Below are positions 12,359-24,014 of a DNA stretch of 58,432 nucleotides, piece after piece. The translations under genes were made by a program, and so were the position numbers. Below the pieces are notes generated by a model that saw only the letters and a program-made list of their open reading frames with translations, made no database searches and was not told the origin of the DNA. Each line of letters starts with the position of its first letter. Positions within the stretch are counted from its first letter, which is position 1. The DNA is from Chromera velia (Eukaryota; Sar; Chromeraceae): NCBI GenBank assembly GCA_018398765.1, contig JAHBMJ010001317.1, positions 21,555 to 79,986 of the forward strand, written 5' to 3'.

Positions 12359-13264
12359 TCAGGGATTCCTGTTGCTCATGACGTGAGTGAGCAGCGAGGC
12401 CACTGCAGAGGGATCGAAATTGAGGGAGAAAGGGTTCTCCCCCCATCCATCTGACCAGGAGGATGAAGTCTTGTTGGATTTCTTCGTGGCCTCATTCTTC
12501 TTCTTATCTCCTCTGTTCGAGCTGCTCTTCTTCTGCTCTTTGACTCCCTCTCCTGGGGAACTTCGCTCTTCTCCCTTTGCCCCTTCTTCCTCATTCTCTG
12601 TTGAGTTCTCCGCCTCTTCTCTGCTGAAGTCACTCTCCTCCCTCTCTCTATCTTCTACTTCACTCCCTGCCATAACGTCTCTCTCTCTGTCTCCGTACTC
12701 TGTTGCAGCGGTCACCTGCGAGTCCTGAAAGGAGGACGAAGAGCCCCTCAGCTTTCTTGGGGACGCCCCTGGCGTCTTCTGCTTGTCTTCTGAGGATGAA
12801 GCAAGCGAGGAGCTGGAAGGGCTGACGCTCCATACTGATGCATGCAGCCCCGCAGCAGGGGCAAGGGAGGCCAGGTGGGCTGTGGAGGTCTTCCTTCTCC
12901 TTTTGACAAACCTCATTCTTCTCTGCTTCTTTCCTCCGACTTCCTTGTAGTGTTTGGTCTGTTTTCGAAGCATCGTCTTGAAGCGAGTCGCCCCTTTTTC
13001 GCCCAGCATGCAGGTGCGAAGAGCGGGTGAGTTGGTGAGCATGAAGAGCGTGAGGCGCTGTAGTTGCTGCTGCATCGATGAAGAGAAACGACGGGAGGCC
13101 GCAGTAAGGTCCACCCTCCCCATTTCCCTTCTAGATGCTCTTCTAATGTCGTCCATGACCTCTGCCTGTCTTGAGAGGAATTCTTCGTAGTACTCCCGGT
13201 TGTCTTGGACATGACGAGCGGCCAGAGCCATGACAGCTCCACCGAGGGCAATTTCGAGAAGCAT
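12359..13264 (-). CDS. Hypothetical single-exon protein, N-terminal hydrophobic segment and acidic Ser-rich tail
   Basis: An uninterrupted 301-residue frame runs from ATG at 13264 to TGA at 12359. Residues 1-17 (MLLEIALGGAVMALAAR) are hydrophobic, and could be a signal anchor or the edge of an amphipathic helix. Residues 18-120 are helical and basic, with Gln- and Arg-rich patches ending in KKQRRMRFVKRRRK, a possible nuclear signal or lipid-binding patch. From about residue 130 on the protein is Ser-, Glu- and Lys-rich and probably disordered. The C-terminus regains order-promoting residues (WGENPFSLNFDPSAV). No family was recognised. The amino-acid pattern is biased, but a plausible N-terminus and an open frame of 900 bases argue for a gene. 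Missing exons cannot be excluded. Confidence 0.5.
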   Translation of the reverse strand: MLLEIALGGAVMALAARHVQDNREYYEEFLSRQAEVMDDIRRASRREMGRVDLTAASRRFSSSMQQQLQRLTLFMLTNSPALRTCMLGEKGATRFKTMLRKQTKHYKEVGGKKQRRMRFVKRRRKTSTAHLASLAPAAGLHASVWSVSPSSSSLASSSEDKQKTPGASPRKLRGSSSSFQDSQVTAATEYGDRERDVMAGSEVEDREREESDFSREEAENSTENEEEGAKGEERSSPGEGVKEQKKSSSNRGDKKKNEATKKSNKTSSSWSDGWGENPFSLNFDPSAVASLLTHVMSNRNP

Positions 13265-14096
13265 GCTTTTTTCTCGCTCTTTTTTTCAAGTCTTCGACAG
13301 CCAATATTGTTGCTGCAGTTTTCCTGCTGCTTATGAGTTTACTTTAGTTTCTTGTCTACTCAAAGCCAGACCAAGATTTCCGATTGAAAGCCAATCAACG
13401 GTCAGTCACTTCTCCATCCACCTTTCCATGCGGCAGTCTGAGGAAGATCTATGTATCTCTTTCTACCTGCCCTTTGAGGACTCCTGGATCACGCATGAAC
13501 TCAGCGCCAAGCACGTGCGGGGGTTTGGCTGCTATGCAAGGTTGGTATTGTCAAGGAATGAGCGCTTACCGCGCGGTCAGATGTCTATATATACACGTAT
13601 ACGTCCACCGAGACACAATCCTAAAAAAAGCTCCTCTGCATGCATGCATGCTGCATGCATGCATGCAGGAGGACATGCATGCAGGAGGAAAAGGGGCCGC
13701 GCGCGCGGGGGCCGCGGGGCCCGGGCCCATTGCGCATGTGTCGATTCAACAAGACCCCGGCAATATGCATAAAGGCTCAGGCCCACCCCACCATCCCCCG
13801 ACCCCGGCCGAGGCTGTGCGCCGGGGCTAAAAAAAATTAGACACGAGCCCCTGACGCACATGCATATATACGCGCATGCAGACGTCCACTGCATGAAATT
13901 AAGGCTGCATGAAGATTCGGGTCCGACACGGAGAAAACTGTCTTTGTGTTTAGCTAGCTGTCTGTCCGTAATGAATCTCGAGTGATTCGCCCCCTTGTAT
14001 CAGAGTCTTCACGAAGTATATGAACTGTCACTCATAATCAAGGGTTTAACATGCTTTAACAGTTGTTGTGCGGTTTCTTTTTACTACCATTTTAAA
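13265..14096. other. Divergent spacer with a GC-rich palindromic island
   Basis: This spacer separates the 12359-13264 gene (-) from the histidine kinase (+). GCATGCAT repeats at 13637-13684 run into a very GC-rich block at 13690-13735, built of CGCG and GGGCCC palindromes. Another Met codon in frame with the kinase occurs at 13995, which would add 34 residues. I prefer the one at 14097. Confidence 0.6.
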
Positions 14097-16858
14097 ATGA
14101 CTGAAGTGAAGCCAAAGCCGTTAACTGCCCTCCAGGAACAAGTGCTTGCAGCGCAAGCCCATGTGCGGCCCCTCGAGAGGGCGCTTGTCTGTGTTCAACT
14201 CGTCTTGCTATGCGACAGGGGATTTGAGAGTTTAGTCGCCGACACCTACCTTCTTGCCATTCCTGTCCTATGTCTCGCAGAATTCGTCTTGCGGGCTGAA
14301 CCGGTGGAGGAGAATTTGGAAACAGCCGTTTGTGTTTTCGTGATTTTCCTCTGCTGGGGACTCTTCGGCCTTCTTTGTCTAAACGGACTCCATTCAGTCA
14401 CAGCAGTGGCAGGTCTCTATGTGTTTGTCGGCGTCGGAAGCGTTCTGCACGTTTCGACATCTGGGTGGCTGCTGCTCACGTGCAACAGTTGCCTGACCTT
14501 TATCTTGACTGTTGCAAACTACCCGTCCATGATGCTGACCGGATCCGATCTGCCGGATGGCACAACGTTCGCCATCACCACGGTTGCCTGTATCGCTCAC
14601 GGAACGGTAGTCCGCAGCGTGGTCTCTCACCTTCTCCATACCAAGAAGGTAGCACAGGCCGCGCAGGCGTTTGCAGAGACCAAACAACAGTCATTCGTCT
14701 CTTATCTGATGCACGAGGTGCGCAACCCTCTGGCGGCTTCACTCCTTCTAGCCGACGAACAGAACGCACTCTTGATGAAGTCCTCCGACCGTCTAAAGGA
14801 CTTCACACGCCCTCTTCCGGAGGCCCAAAGCATGCGGCTTCTGGAGGGGGTTGAGGAGTCCAACGCCTTGACTTCCCTCATCCGTGCTCAGATCATACAG
14901 ATCGGAAACGTGTGCAACGACGTGCTGCAACTGGAGAAGCTGCAGAGTGGAGACCTGCAGATGGATTTTGAGTCACGGAGAATTGAGACCTTTGTGGAGA
15001 AACTCGTTGCTACGGGAGAGGCTCTCGCAAGGGAGAAGCATTTGTCGTTCTCTGTTGACGTCAATGTCAACGAAGCCCTGTTCCTCACTGACAAAGAAAA
15101 AGAGAAAGACACCGCAGACCTTCATATCCCCAGTGGAGAGAGACAGAGGCTCAGTGCGGGGGGGCGAAGCGATCTGTCCCAGCTGACGATGACGGCGGAC
15201 TGTGCCCGGCTTGACCAGGTCAGATTGGGGGACGAGCGAGTCAAAATGTCCAGAAGAGAAAGACAGAGAAAAAAACCTCTTCAAGCCTGTCAAAGCTCTC
15301 ATGCCCTCTCTTTTACTCTCTGCTTGTCTGTAGCCCTTGTGCGTTGTTCGGTCTTGCCCCTTTCGTTGTCAAAATCTTCGTTCCATATTACCTCCGTTCC
15401 CCTCTTTCTGGCCTTCTTTTTCTTGCTCCCTTCCCCTATTTCTGGCTTCTTTCTGCCCTTCCTCTCTTGATCCGTTGTTCCTCTTGCAGTTTATGTTCCT
15501 GCTTCATGTCTGGACGCTTCCGTGTCTTCTTTCTGCACGGCCTACTTGCGTACGTTTTGAGTGGACAAATGAATGTCTCCGAATGAATGAATCTTTTTGT
15601 TTCCATGCATGCAGACTGTGACGAATCTGGTGTCCAACGCCTGCAAATTCACCCCCTCTGGCGGCTCAGTCTTCCTCTCCATTGCCGTCAATCCAGCTGA
15701 CCAACCGGCATCTGTCGGGGGAAGCACCTCAGCAGAGGGGACGGACTTGGGGGGATCCGATGGGTCTCTGCCTCCTCCTCAGTGGGCCTCTGTGTGTGTG
15801 ACCGTTAGGGACACTGGGGTAGGAATTGAGAAGGAGAAGTTCGAAAAAATGTTCCACGCGTACAGACTGATCCGAGCAGGTCAATTCCAGAATTCCGCTG
15901 GGTCTGGTCTGGGTCTCTCGATCAATCGTCTGATCATGGAGGCACACCCTGGGGGGCGTTTGTCTGCATCTAGCGAGGGTCTGGGGATGGGCTCTGAATT
16001 CAAAGTGGAGTTCGTCACCCCTGTCGGCCTATCCGAAACACCCCTGACAGTCTTCCAGACACGCCGAGAGTTACTCGAGAGAAGAAGAATGCACACTCAC
16101 GCAGCAAGGAGAAGCTCTGATTCCGCACTGGTCGTCCGTTGTCACCCTGCCGTCAGTCCATGGTGCATCAATGACTCAGCCCCCATGCATGGGATGCTGA
16201 CCACAATGGAGGCACCCAATGCCGGAAGAGGGAACCCCAGGAGGACAGAGTTTTCCCTCTCTGCCCAACTGAACTCCCCCCTTGACGCTACGAACAGGTC
16301 TCTGCCTCCGTTCAACTTTTCAACAGAAGGCACGCATAGAGGGATGGACGTATCCCTCTGGTGCAACCCTGAAGAAAAAGAGAAAGAGGCATTGGATGAG
16401 ACAGAGACCATATCTACCTCGTGCATCTCCCCCCACTCAGACGGCACCTGCACACAGCATCCGCATCCGTCATCCCCCCCAACCCGACACATCGTCACCT
16501 TGATTGACTCAGACACAGAGTCCGAGTCTCTCTCCTCATCTCCTATTGGAGAAGGAGGAGAGGAACCATTCACAGTCACTGCAGACGTCCTTGTTGTGGA
16601 CGACAACCAAATCGTGCAGAGCGCCGTGGCGATGTCGTTGAAGAGGATGGGCCTCTCCATCGAGGTCAGCCAATCTGCCTACCTCAAGTACCTGTCTCTC
16701 TCATGATCCTCACTTCCCCCCTTCATGTCCGCCTTTCTTTCTTCATCGTTCTTTTGCTCTTTACGTTTCCTTTACTTCTGCACTTGGCCCACCTCCCACA
16801 TATATAAGACATTACCACTGACTCTCTCTCTCTCCCTCTCTCCCTCCCCCCCCCCCCC

Positions 16859-16939
<81 letters not shown>

Positions 16940-17360
16940 CACAAATGCACGCTCCCGTGTACAGGTTTGCGGAGACGGCACCGAGGCAGTCTCTCGGATC
17001 GTTGACAGAGGGGAGCGTTACCATCTTGTTCTCATGGACAGAAACATGCCCAAGATGGAAGGCCCCGAGGCGATCTCCGCCATTCTGTCTCACTTCCGGA
17101 ACACCAGAGACCAGAAAGAGAGAGAGAAAGAGACAGACAACAGACGGTGCAAGACAGAGGAGCAAACTGAGCGTGCCGATCAACCCCCGATTATTCTGGG
17201 GTTGACTGGCCAGACAGAGGGTGCAACAGACTTTCTGACTGCAGGTGCCGAGTCTGTCCTGTTCAAACCAGTGACGTATGAGGGTCTCAGAAAGGCGATT
17301 CAGACAGCGAATGAGGAAGGAAGGACTTTGCATCAGCTGACAGAGAAACACAAAGCCTAG
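14097..17360 (+). CDS. Membrane hybrid histidine kinase (sensor kinase fused to receiver)
   Basis: Exons are 14097-15218, 15615-16664 and 16965-17360, all joined in phase 0, giving 855 residues. About six hydrophobic segments fill residues 29-180. The phosphoacceptor box is LMHEVRNPL with His206, followed by a helical dimerisation region. The ATPase domain shows an N box (NLVSNACKFT, Asn382), G1 (DTGVGI, Asp440) and G2 (GSGLGL). A Ser/Pro-rich linker of about 150-200 residues leads to a receiver domain with VVDDN, phosphoacceptor Asp749 in LMDRNMP, a GLTGQ Thr and Lys825 in FKPV. All key phosphorelay residues are present, so the protein should autophosphorylate on His and pass phosphate to Asp. 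No input domain beyond the membrane segments is seen, so the stimulus is unknown. Intron 1 falls just before the N box, and intron 2 splits the receiver after its first helix. Confidence 0.88.
16819..16938. repeat. Composite (CT)n-(C)n-(CT)n-(CA)n-(GA)n tract in a kinase intron
   Basis: Located in intron 2 of the histidine kinase, upstream of its acceptor at 16964. The CT and GA blocks are mutually complementary across a short CA spacer, so the pre-mRNA can form a long hairpin. The C run exceeds 20 bases. Confidence 0.9.
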
Positions 17361-17674
17361 CTGTCTGTAATGATGAAACAATGGTCGATCGGATCGACAA
17401 CCACTGCAGGTATGCATAGATCAGGAAGAAATGAAATCAGACCTGGCTCATCGAGGTTCGAAGCAAGCGCAGCGACATTAATATCTGCATCATGTGGTTC
17501 TTTTCCTCGGTCGATTTGCTTGCTTCCTTTTAAACCTACCTCTCCTATTTCTTCTCCTTCTGCCTACCCCCTCAGAGGTCCTTCCTTAATGTTCCTCCCT
17601 CCCTCCTTCTCATGCCTCCTTCTGCCTGCCCTCTTTCCTTCGATATGCACACTCCTATTTTTCGGGAGGGAATT

Positions 17675-17805
17675 TAAGTGAGTGAATGAATGAGTGAGTG
17701 AGTGAGCGTATGAGTGAGTGAGTGAGTGAGTGAGTGAGTGAGTGGGTGAGTGAGCGTGTGAGTGAGTGAGTGAGTGAGTGAGTGAGTGAGCGTGTGAGTG
17801 AACCA
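17675..17805. repeat. (GTGA)n tetranucleotide array
   Basis: About 130 bases of GTGA/GAGT with scattered GTGAGCGT variants, 0.3 kb after the histidine kinase stop codon. There are no spacers, so it is not a CRISPR array. Confidence 0.9.
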
Positions 17806-18337
17806 AATCATTCAAAGGGAGATTTGTATAGCAGGCGTTTAATTCAACTTTCCTCTTGATTACCCAACAAATCGATTGGAACGAAGGAAGGAAGGAAGGA
17901 ACGGGAAGTCACTCCTCCCTCCCTCCCTCCCTCCACCTTCCTCGATCGCCTTTTGCATCTAGTATGGCGTTTCCACATATTCAAAATCGCACGCATGTAT
18001 GCCTGTACATGAATTTCTATTTTTCTATTTTTCGATCGATGCATGAAAATTTGGCATTAGTTCTCCGTGACTGTCTGCATCCATGCATGATTGATTTGAT
18101 CGAGAACTAGGCCGGGTGTATGAGCGAATGCGAGTGAATTCGATCTCATGGGTGAATGGAATCGAACAAGGCGAGATGAGGGAATGGAGGTGAAACAAAC
18201 AGAAAGAATCCAGCCAGATGCATGAGAGAGAAGTTTCTCCAGCAGATCGTGTGCGTGCTTCCTGCGCCATTCCTTTGTCTGTAAAGCTGACTGGGAAGGG
18301 AAGGAAAGCAGCGCATGTCTGCCTGCATGTCTCTTTG

Positions 18338-18369
<32 letters not shown>

Positions 18370-19796
18370 CCCGCCCGCCGGCCTGTCTGCTGGTGTTCAT
18401 GCAGAGTCCCTCTTTCATGGCTGCGCTTTCCTCTGTATCTCTGCATTTGTGTCTTCAGCGTTGCTTTACATCTGTCTGTCCGTCCATCTATCTGCAGACC
18501 CGGCAGTGTTCCGATCAGACAACAAAAAAAGAAACTTTTGAGCAAAGCAAACAAAGAAACAAACAGAGAAACAAAGAGACAACCGACGAAACAAACAAGA
18601 ACAAGCCAAGGGAGACTGCATCGCTTGATTCTGTCGATCTTCACTTTTTCGATTTTCCAATTTTCTTCCATTTTTTCCGAAAAACTTTGCCCATCCATTT
18701 TTCTTTTCATTTGACAGTCTGTTGACGCACATACTTAGTCTTCCGCTTTCCGGCTTTGCTTAATTTTTCTTTTCTTTTTGCCTTGAGCTTTCATGACGGA
18801 CTCACCCAAGTGTTGGCGTGTGGATGTCAGCCAACAATGTCCTTTTTTTTATTTTGTCAATGGGGTCGTCGCTTCTCTCTCTTCTTTTCTGTCGCGGCCT
18901 ATATCAACGGGAACTTTCATCAGCCGACAAGATCTTCATGCTCATCCCTGGAAGAAATTCAGCATAACAAACAAAGTCTTCTCCCTGCAAGTGCGTTCAA
19001 TGGTGAATTCAAACGACACAAGGGCCAAAGCACAAATGTGGACTGGCTTCGTGAGTGAATCAATCCAGAAGAACAGTAGAGCGGCATGCATGCAGGGTGA
19101 GGGACTCGGAAGACGTTCACGTGTCTGGTCAGAAGGAAGGAAAGGAAACAAGAGGCCAGCTAGGCCTTTCAGTTCATTCGTCCGCCTTCCTCTTTTTGTT
19201 CTGATTGCCTTCAAATCTACGCTCTGATAGAAGAGTCGGATCACTGAGCGAGTGAGTGATTGAGTCAGACGAATGGGAGTGATACTCAGGAGAAGAGAAG
19301 TTGATGGACAGACTCGGAGGGGAGAAAAGAGGAAAAAAAGAAATGCACATCTGAAAGACCTAAAAAAAACAGATCGGTGGAAAGGGGAGAAGAAACGCGA
19401 GAGAATAACAGGAGAAAAGACATGGATTGACCAGAGGTCAAAGAGACGTAACAAGATGCTTGCTTGCTTCATTCGATCTGACAGCCTGTGACGGACCCTG
19501 TGTGCACACAGCCAGCAGACGCTACGCTGCAGCCTTCTCTTCATTTCTTTCCGCCTTCCTTTCTACCGTGTTGCTGTGGTATCATTCCAAGTATTGCGCT
19601 CTCTCCTTCTCTATTTCTCCCATCTGATTGCAGTCGCCTGCATGTATCGGAAAGCATGAATGAAGTGTCCGCGTCCGGTTTAAGATGATTTAAAGTATCT
19701 TTCTGACTTGTTTTAATCATTTCCAACATATGCACGAACCAATCTTATGAACTGTATGCCCGGGCTCTCATCGTCTCGTCTCGTCTCGTTCAGGTT

Positions 19797-20090
19797 CCTT
19801 GCAAAACCTGAAAGTTGACAAGTTGACTGTTAGAAGTGGCCAAAAACAAAATTCACTGCTTTGATGGAAGCACGTGGAGAACATTTGACGGTCAAATGGA
19901 AGCGCTGTCAAGACAAGGAACGGGCGGACGACGAAGAAAAGTGAACAGCTTAGCGGACGTACGCTGTGTGTGGGGTTTGCATGCGGCTTTCTTGCCTTCC
20001 TTGGCAGACAGAGAGAGAGTCGCCTGGTCGGTCGACTGCATTTCTTTCTATCCGCATGCATGCACTTCGGAGGGTAAGTAGGTCAGCAAA
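19797..20090 (+). pseudogene. Possible decayed exon pair
   Basis: After a TCTCGTTCAG acceptor-like site the first frame reads SLQNLKVDKLTVRSGQKQ and then stops. One base out of frame the reading continues as KIHCFDGSTWRTFDGQME, then a basic stretch (GRRRKVNSLADV), up to a GTACGC or the later GGGTAAGT donor-like site. The two pieces look like one degraded reading frame broken by an indel. They could also be parts of a gene whose other exons I cannot find. Family not recognised. Confidence 0.25.
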
Positions 20091-20402
20091 GTTCAGTGCG
20101 TATATGCATGTAATTGGATGTCTGACTGAGCATGCTAAGATTCGACATGCATGCATGCATGAATGTGGAGGCCTGTGTGGCCGCATGGATGCATGAATGC
20201 ATGCAGACTTTGGATGGATGTCAGAGGCGCATTAATTCAGCTGTAAAAAGGAACAATCCGCTGCATGAATGAGCGGTTGAGAGAGTGAATGGTTGATGGA
20301 CCGAAAGAGAGAAACAGAGAGAAAGAGGGAGTAGGAGGGAAAGAGAAGAATAGACGAACGAACGAACGAACGAACGAATGAATGAATGAATGAATGGAAA
20401 AG

Positions 20403-20526
20403 TCAGTGAGTTGGCAGCTGAGTGGGGAGGCTGAGTGGGCAGGTAAAGTCCGAATTCATCTCGCAGTATGCACAGAAGGATCTGAGGTATTGATCGCTGC
20501 TCGGCGCATTCAGGTCCTTTACACAA

Positions 20527-20558
<32 letters not shown>

Positions 20559-21497
20559 ACACACGCTGACAAACATGAGAACGCAATACGTGCACCACAC
20601 ACATGCGCACACCTACGCTCACTTGCATGCACAAGCATGGCACGAAGCCGTGTTTGTTTTTTTTGAGTGGAATCAAATGCGTGCACATGCTTGATTTTGT
20701 TCGTAGATGCATTCTTCTTCGACTGATTGCGATGAGTATGCGTACCTCTTTTTGAAAACTGATCACAACTTCTCTCCCCCTATTTTTTGCTTGCTTGAGT
20801 GGGTAATATATATATAGTACATACTTTTTGACTGTACTGAATGTCAATTCGTTGCTTTTGTTCGTGGAGTAAGGTGCATCCGCTCCGGGAGGCCGTGGGG
20901 GGGGGGGGATCAAATACGTACATGTTGTTGCAATGCGCTATTGATTGTCTGCATGTCAGCTTTCCTCTGGCCGGAATGGGAATCAAAGGTCCGAAGAGGG
21001 GGGGCGGTTGTGGAAGCCGTGCTTGTCTTAACCACGCAAAAGGAAAACTGATTCTTCGAAGGATGACGTCCATCGCCTCTGGATGAATCAGCCAAAAAGG
21101 AACAATGAAATATATTGTGCATGAGGCATGCATTTGTGGGTCTTGTTAATTCATTCACGTACGCATGAGAGAAACGTAAACGTATTTTGCAGGGATACGT
21201 AAATGTTTTTCAAAGTGCATGACATGCGAAGTTCCCCAATGCAGTTCACGTGTCCCTCTTTGTGAGCAGTCTATAATTGCAGATGCATGTTCTCTGCATG
21301 CGTGGGCATGTTGTTGAATGAACGCATGGGTCCCACGTACACGGGGGAGAAGGGAAATGTTCGATCCGATTGCATGCATACTGTGAGTCAATGATCCTTG
21401 GTCTCCTTTTGATCTGAGTCGATCGAACTACCTGCCGAGCTTCCTCCCTCGATCCATCGGGGCCGGGGAGCTCGATCAAGAGTCGTTCGCATGACAT
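20403..21497 (-). CDS. Possible small three-exon gene with a CxxC motif
   Basis: Exons are 21497-21432 (MSCERLLIELPG...), 20966-20922 (RKADMQTINSALQQH) and 20516-20403 (DLNAPSSDQYLRSF then CAYC), ending in TGA. All junctions are phase 0. Donors are GTAGTT and GTACGT; acceptors are GGCCAG and GTGTAAAG. The joined product would be 74 residues. Composition looks protein-like rather than repeat-derived, and the last exon has Cys pairs. The exons are short and the donors weak, so chance assembly is possible. Further 5' exons could lie toward 22.8 kb. Confidence 0.28.
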
Positions 21498-23634
21498 GAG
21501 AATTAAGAGAAAGAAAGAGTGCGCACAACTATCCGATCTTTCACTTATGTTTGCAGTCATCAAGTGCAATGATTCAGGGTCATTATGCGCAATCTGAATT
21601 TGAAAAACCGCAGGCGGTGCATGGGGTCAGCGAAAGCAAGAACAGCGCCTTACTGGTCTGACTCTTTCGAGTTGAAAGGCGCTCATAAGGACTCAGACAG
21701 CGGACAATTAAAGAAGTTCATTGAGCTGGCAGCCAAGTTTCTTGATTTTGCATGTGATTGCATTGGGGGGGGATGTGTCTGAGGGAAAATTCGAAAGCAG
21801 CTGGTGGATGTGTCCATGGTTCGCGCAGTCAGAGCGACGAGACGGGGACGGGGAGGCCCTTTTGAAGAGAGGACGACAATTCAGTCCGCATCGATGTATG
21901 CAGTCATGCAGTCAGAAGAGGAACAATGACAGCGGGATGAATGTCGGAAGGAGGGAGACAAACGGGAAGGGGGTGAGAGGTAGATACAAGACAAGCAATG
22001 ATTCCGAAGTCGAGTCGATGAAACAGCAAATGAATGTCTTATTGATGAATCTGGGAAGGAAGTAAGCAGGCAGATTTGCTGAAAGGGGTTGCATGTCAGT
22101 CAGGATACTGCAGAAAAAACGGACAGCGGAAAGGACTGAATTCCAGAATTCCAACAGCTGCAAACTCCTTTTGGTCCTTTCCCGACATTTCAGGGGAACA
22201 CGTCAAGAAAAGGATGTGTTTCTTTCTCTGTGTCTGTCTGGGTGCACGCGTACGCGTGCATAGGGCTGAAGGAGGCGGGACATGCAAAGGGAAAAACAAA
22301 TCGAAACCATCCGCTTCATCATAATCATGCGCATAACAGCTAGAAGAAAAAAATGAACGAATGAAAGCGATAATCTGATATTGTTTTGAATTTCGTCTTC
22401 GGACTTGCGTAGCTTGGTTCATGGGAGCAGCGCCACTTGGGAAGAGTTTTGGAGCTTCGCTCATTCTCATCAATAAGTCTTGCTGGCTCGCTCGCTTTCT
22501 TCCTACCTGAATTCGTCACTTTCGATTTGCTCTCGCTCATTATTTCGTGGAAGGGGGGTTTTCATATTCAGCTGCTGATCAAACAGTCTTACACTCCCTG
22601 TGACTGGATTTCTGACACCCTGCAAAGACTAAAAGAGGAATTCATACAGGAAAAAGTGCTGAATTGCAGTCTGATTGCCGCATATTCGAAAAAGGGGGGA
22701 AGGGGGGGGGGGACGACCTATGGTGGGAGGGAAATCATAGAAGCGATGGTACATCTTTGCTGTCTTTGATGCGACATAAAGCTGTGTACGCTCGACAGCA
22801 TTTCGGATTCCCTTGCGATAAACGTTTTTCCAACTTTTCGTGAAAAGTTGAAGTCATAATAAGTAAAATGTTACCAGAATTTTATTGAAATACTGTTTTC
22901 TGAACAAACTATTAAGATATAATCTAGAATACAATGAAATAACTTATTAAAATAATATAAATAGAATATAATTAATTTATTTACACATTTCTAAGTCTGG
23001 TAGTACTGGTACTATCTGGTATACTATCTAGTACATATGAAAATTATTAGAGAAATTACTATATGAAAATGAAAAGAAACTGTCTACATCTATGTTTATT
23101 GAACATGACTTACAAACATTAAAAGAGACTGACAAAAGTATAGAAACAATGCAGTTCCAAACACAAAGCTATATAAAGCAGCAAAAAAGAAGAGAAAAGC
23201 TTACCATTCTTTAATACTGAGCTTAACTTAGCTACCGTATAGATATGTAGTAACATGTAATAATATATAGATTATAGTAGATTAGTTAAGATTAGCGTAG
23301 ATTGTCCGGGATTTGATGATTTTGATCGTACCTTTCTCGTACGTATGACGTGAGTGTGGGTTGAGGGGCGAGCGGATGCGAGCGCCTCGACCGACCGCCG
23401 CGATCAGTGTTGCCACCGCGATAATGAGAGAGTCAGTGCACGTCCGTGCATTGCGGGACCAAGGTTGAAAGTGAGCGCGCAAATCGTTGCATACATTTTA
23501 GCCACATGAATCACTAATCGCGTTTCTGTTGCGTATGAGCATGAGATCAAACTGACAGTAAGCCAGAGGCTAGAAATATAAACAGCGACGGTCTTTCTGA
23601 CTGACAAACCTTTATCCTGCCTAGACTAGTAAAA
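21498..23634. other. Intergenic region with isolated exon-like stretches
   Basis: On the minus strand, 22640-22505 reads GVRNPVTGSVRLFDQQ onward. It is flanked by a good acceptor (TTTTAGTCTTTGCAG) and a GTAGGA donor. Minus 22815-22718 reads AVERTQLYVASKTAKMY before a GTCGTC. Their phases do not join directly, so no gene is called. From 22850 to 23290 the DNA is AT-rich and repeat-like. An unresolved base N stands at 23635, followed by a run of G. Confidence 0.45.
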
Positions 23635-23804
23635 NGGGGGGGGGGGGGGGTACGCCGTGAAGCATGCTGAAAGCACTGCTGACATCAGCCATGCAGCACC
23701 ACCGCACGCACCAGGCTATAGACTGAGCATGCAGCCACTATCCACAGTCACCGAGATGGATATTTAGCCAGGGATATCTGATTATCGATCGACTCAGGAA
23801 GTAG

Positions 23805-24014
23805 TTGACAGAGTTGGTCTTCCTTCAACTGAGAAGGGGCCAAACCGACAGTCTTTTCACCACCTATCTAGACTACCTATCCAAGTCTAAGCATCATAAT
23901 TGGCTTCTTCTAGCCCATAGCTCTAAAGACTTTAAGGAGCCAGTTCTACTATGGTTAACAGGCGTATTGGCTCTTCCGTTTGAAAGCAGAATTTTTTTTA
24001 TCACAACAACATGA
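23805..24014 (+). CDS. Small ORF upstream of an ATGA overlap
   Basis: A 69-codon frame with few low-complexity runs (TYLDYLSKSKHHNWLLLAHS), ending in TGA at 24012-24014. The terminal codon overlaps the ATG of the next ORF at 24011. Codon choice is more AT-rich than in the neighbouring genes. It could be a fragment of a transposable or viral-type element, or a frameshifted gene remnant. The assembly N at 23635 lies 170 bases upstream, so the 5' part may be missing. No family recognised. Confidence 0.3.
   Translation: MTELVFLQLRRGQTDSLFTTYLDYLSKSKHHNWLLLAHSSKDFKEPVLLWLTGVLALPFESRIFFITTT

Larger units (their letters stand above)
17361..20402. other. Intergenic region rich in tetranucleotide repeats
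   Basis: The region holds (GTGA)n at 17675-17805, AAGG and TCCC tracts near 17885-17935, (GCCT)n at 18337-18372, (AAAC)-like repeats at 18545-18600 and (GAAC/GAAT)n at 20351-20397. Long open frames here are repeat-encoded. The only stretch that resembles coding sequence is the fragment at 19797-20090, listed separately. Confidence 0.6.

Noticed and set aside
13995-14096. 34-codon N-terminal extension of the histidine kinase
   Set aside because: It is in frame, but the sequence has no recognisable character, and the ATG at 14097 starts directly before the ordered part. It cannot be excluded.
16890-17417. Minus-strand frame of 175 codons
   Set aside because: It is antisense to the receiver-domain exon of the histidine kinase and ends in the (CT)n/(CA)n tract.
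17675-17805. Possible CRISPR-like array
   Set aside because: It is a pure GTGA tetranucleotide repeat without spacers, in a eukaryotic context.
18057-18710. Minus-strand frame of 217 codons
   Set aside because: Its body is Ala-Gly-Arg-Gln repeats from (GCCT)n and Phe/Leu-rich repeat translation, without splice partners or protein-like composition.
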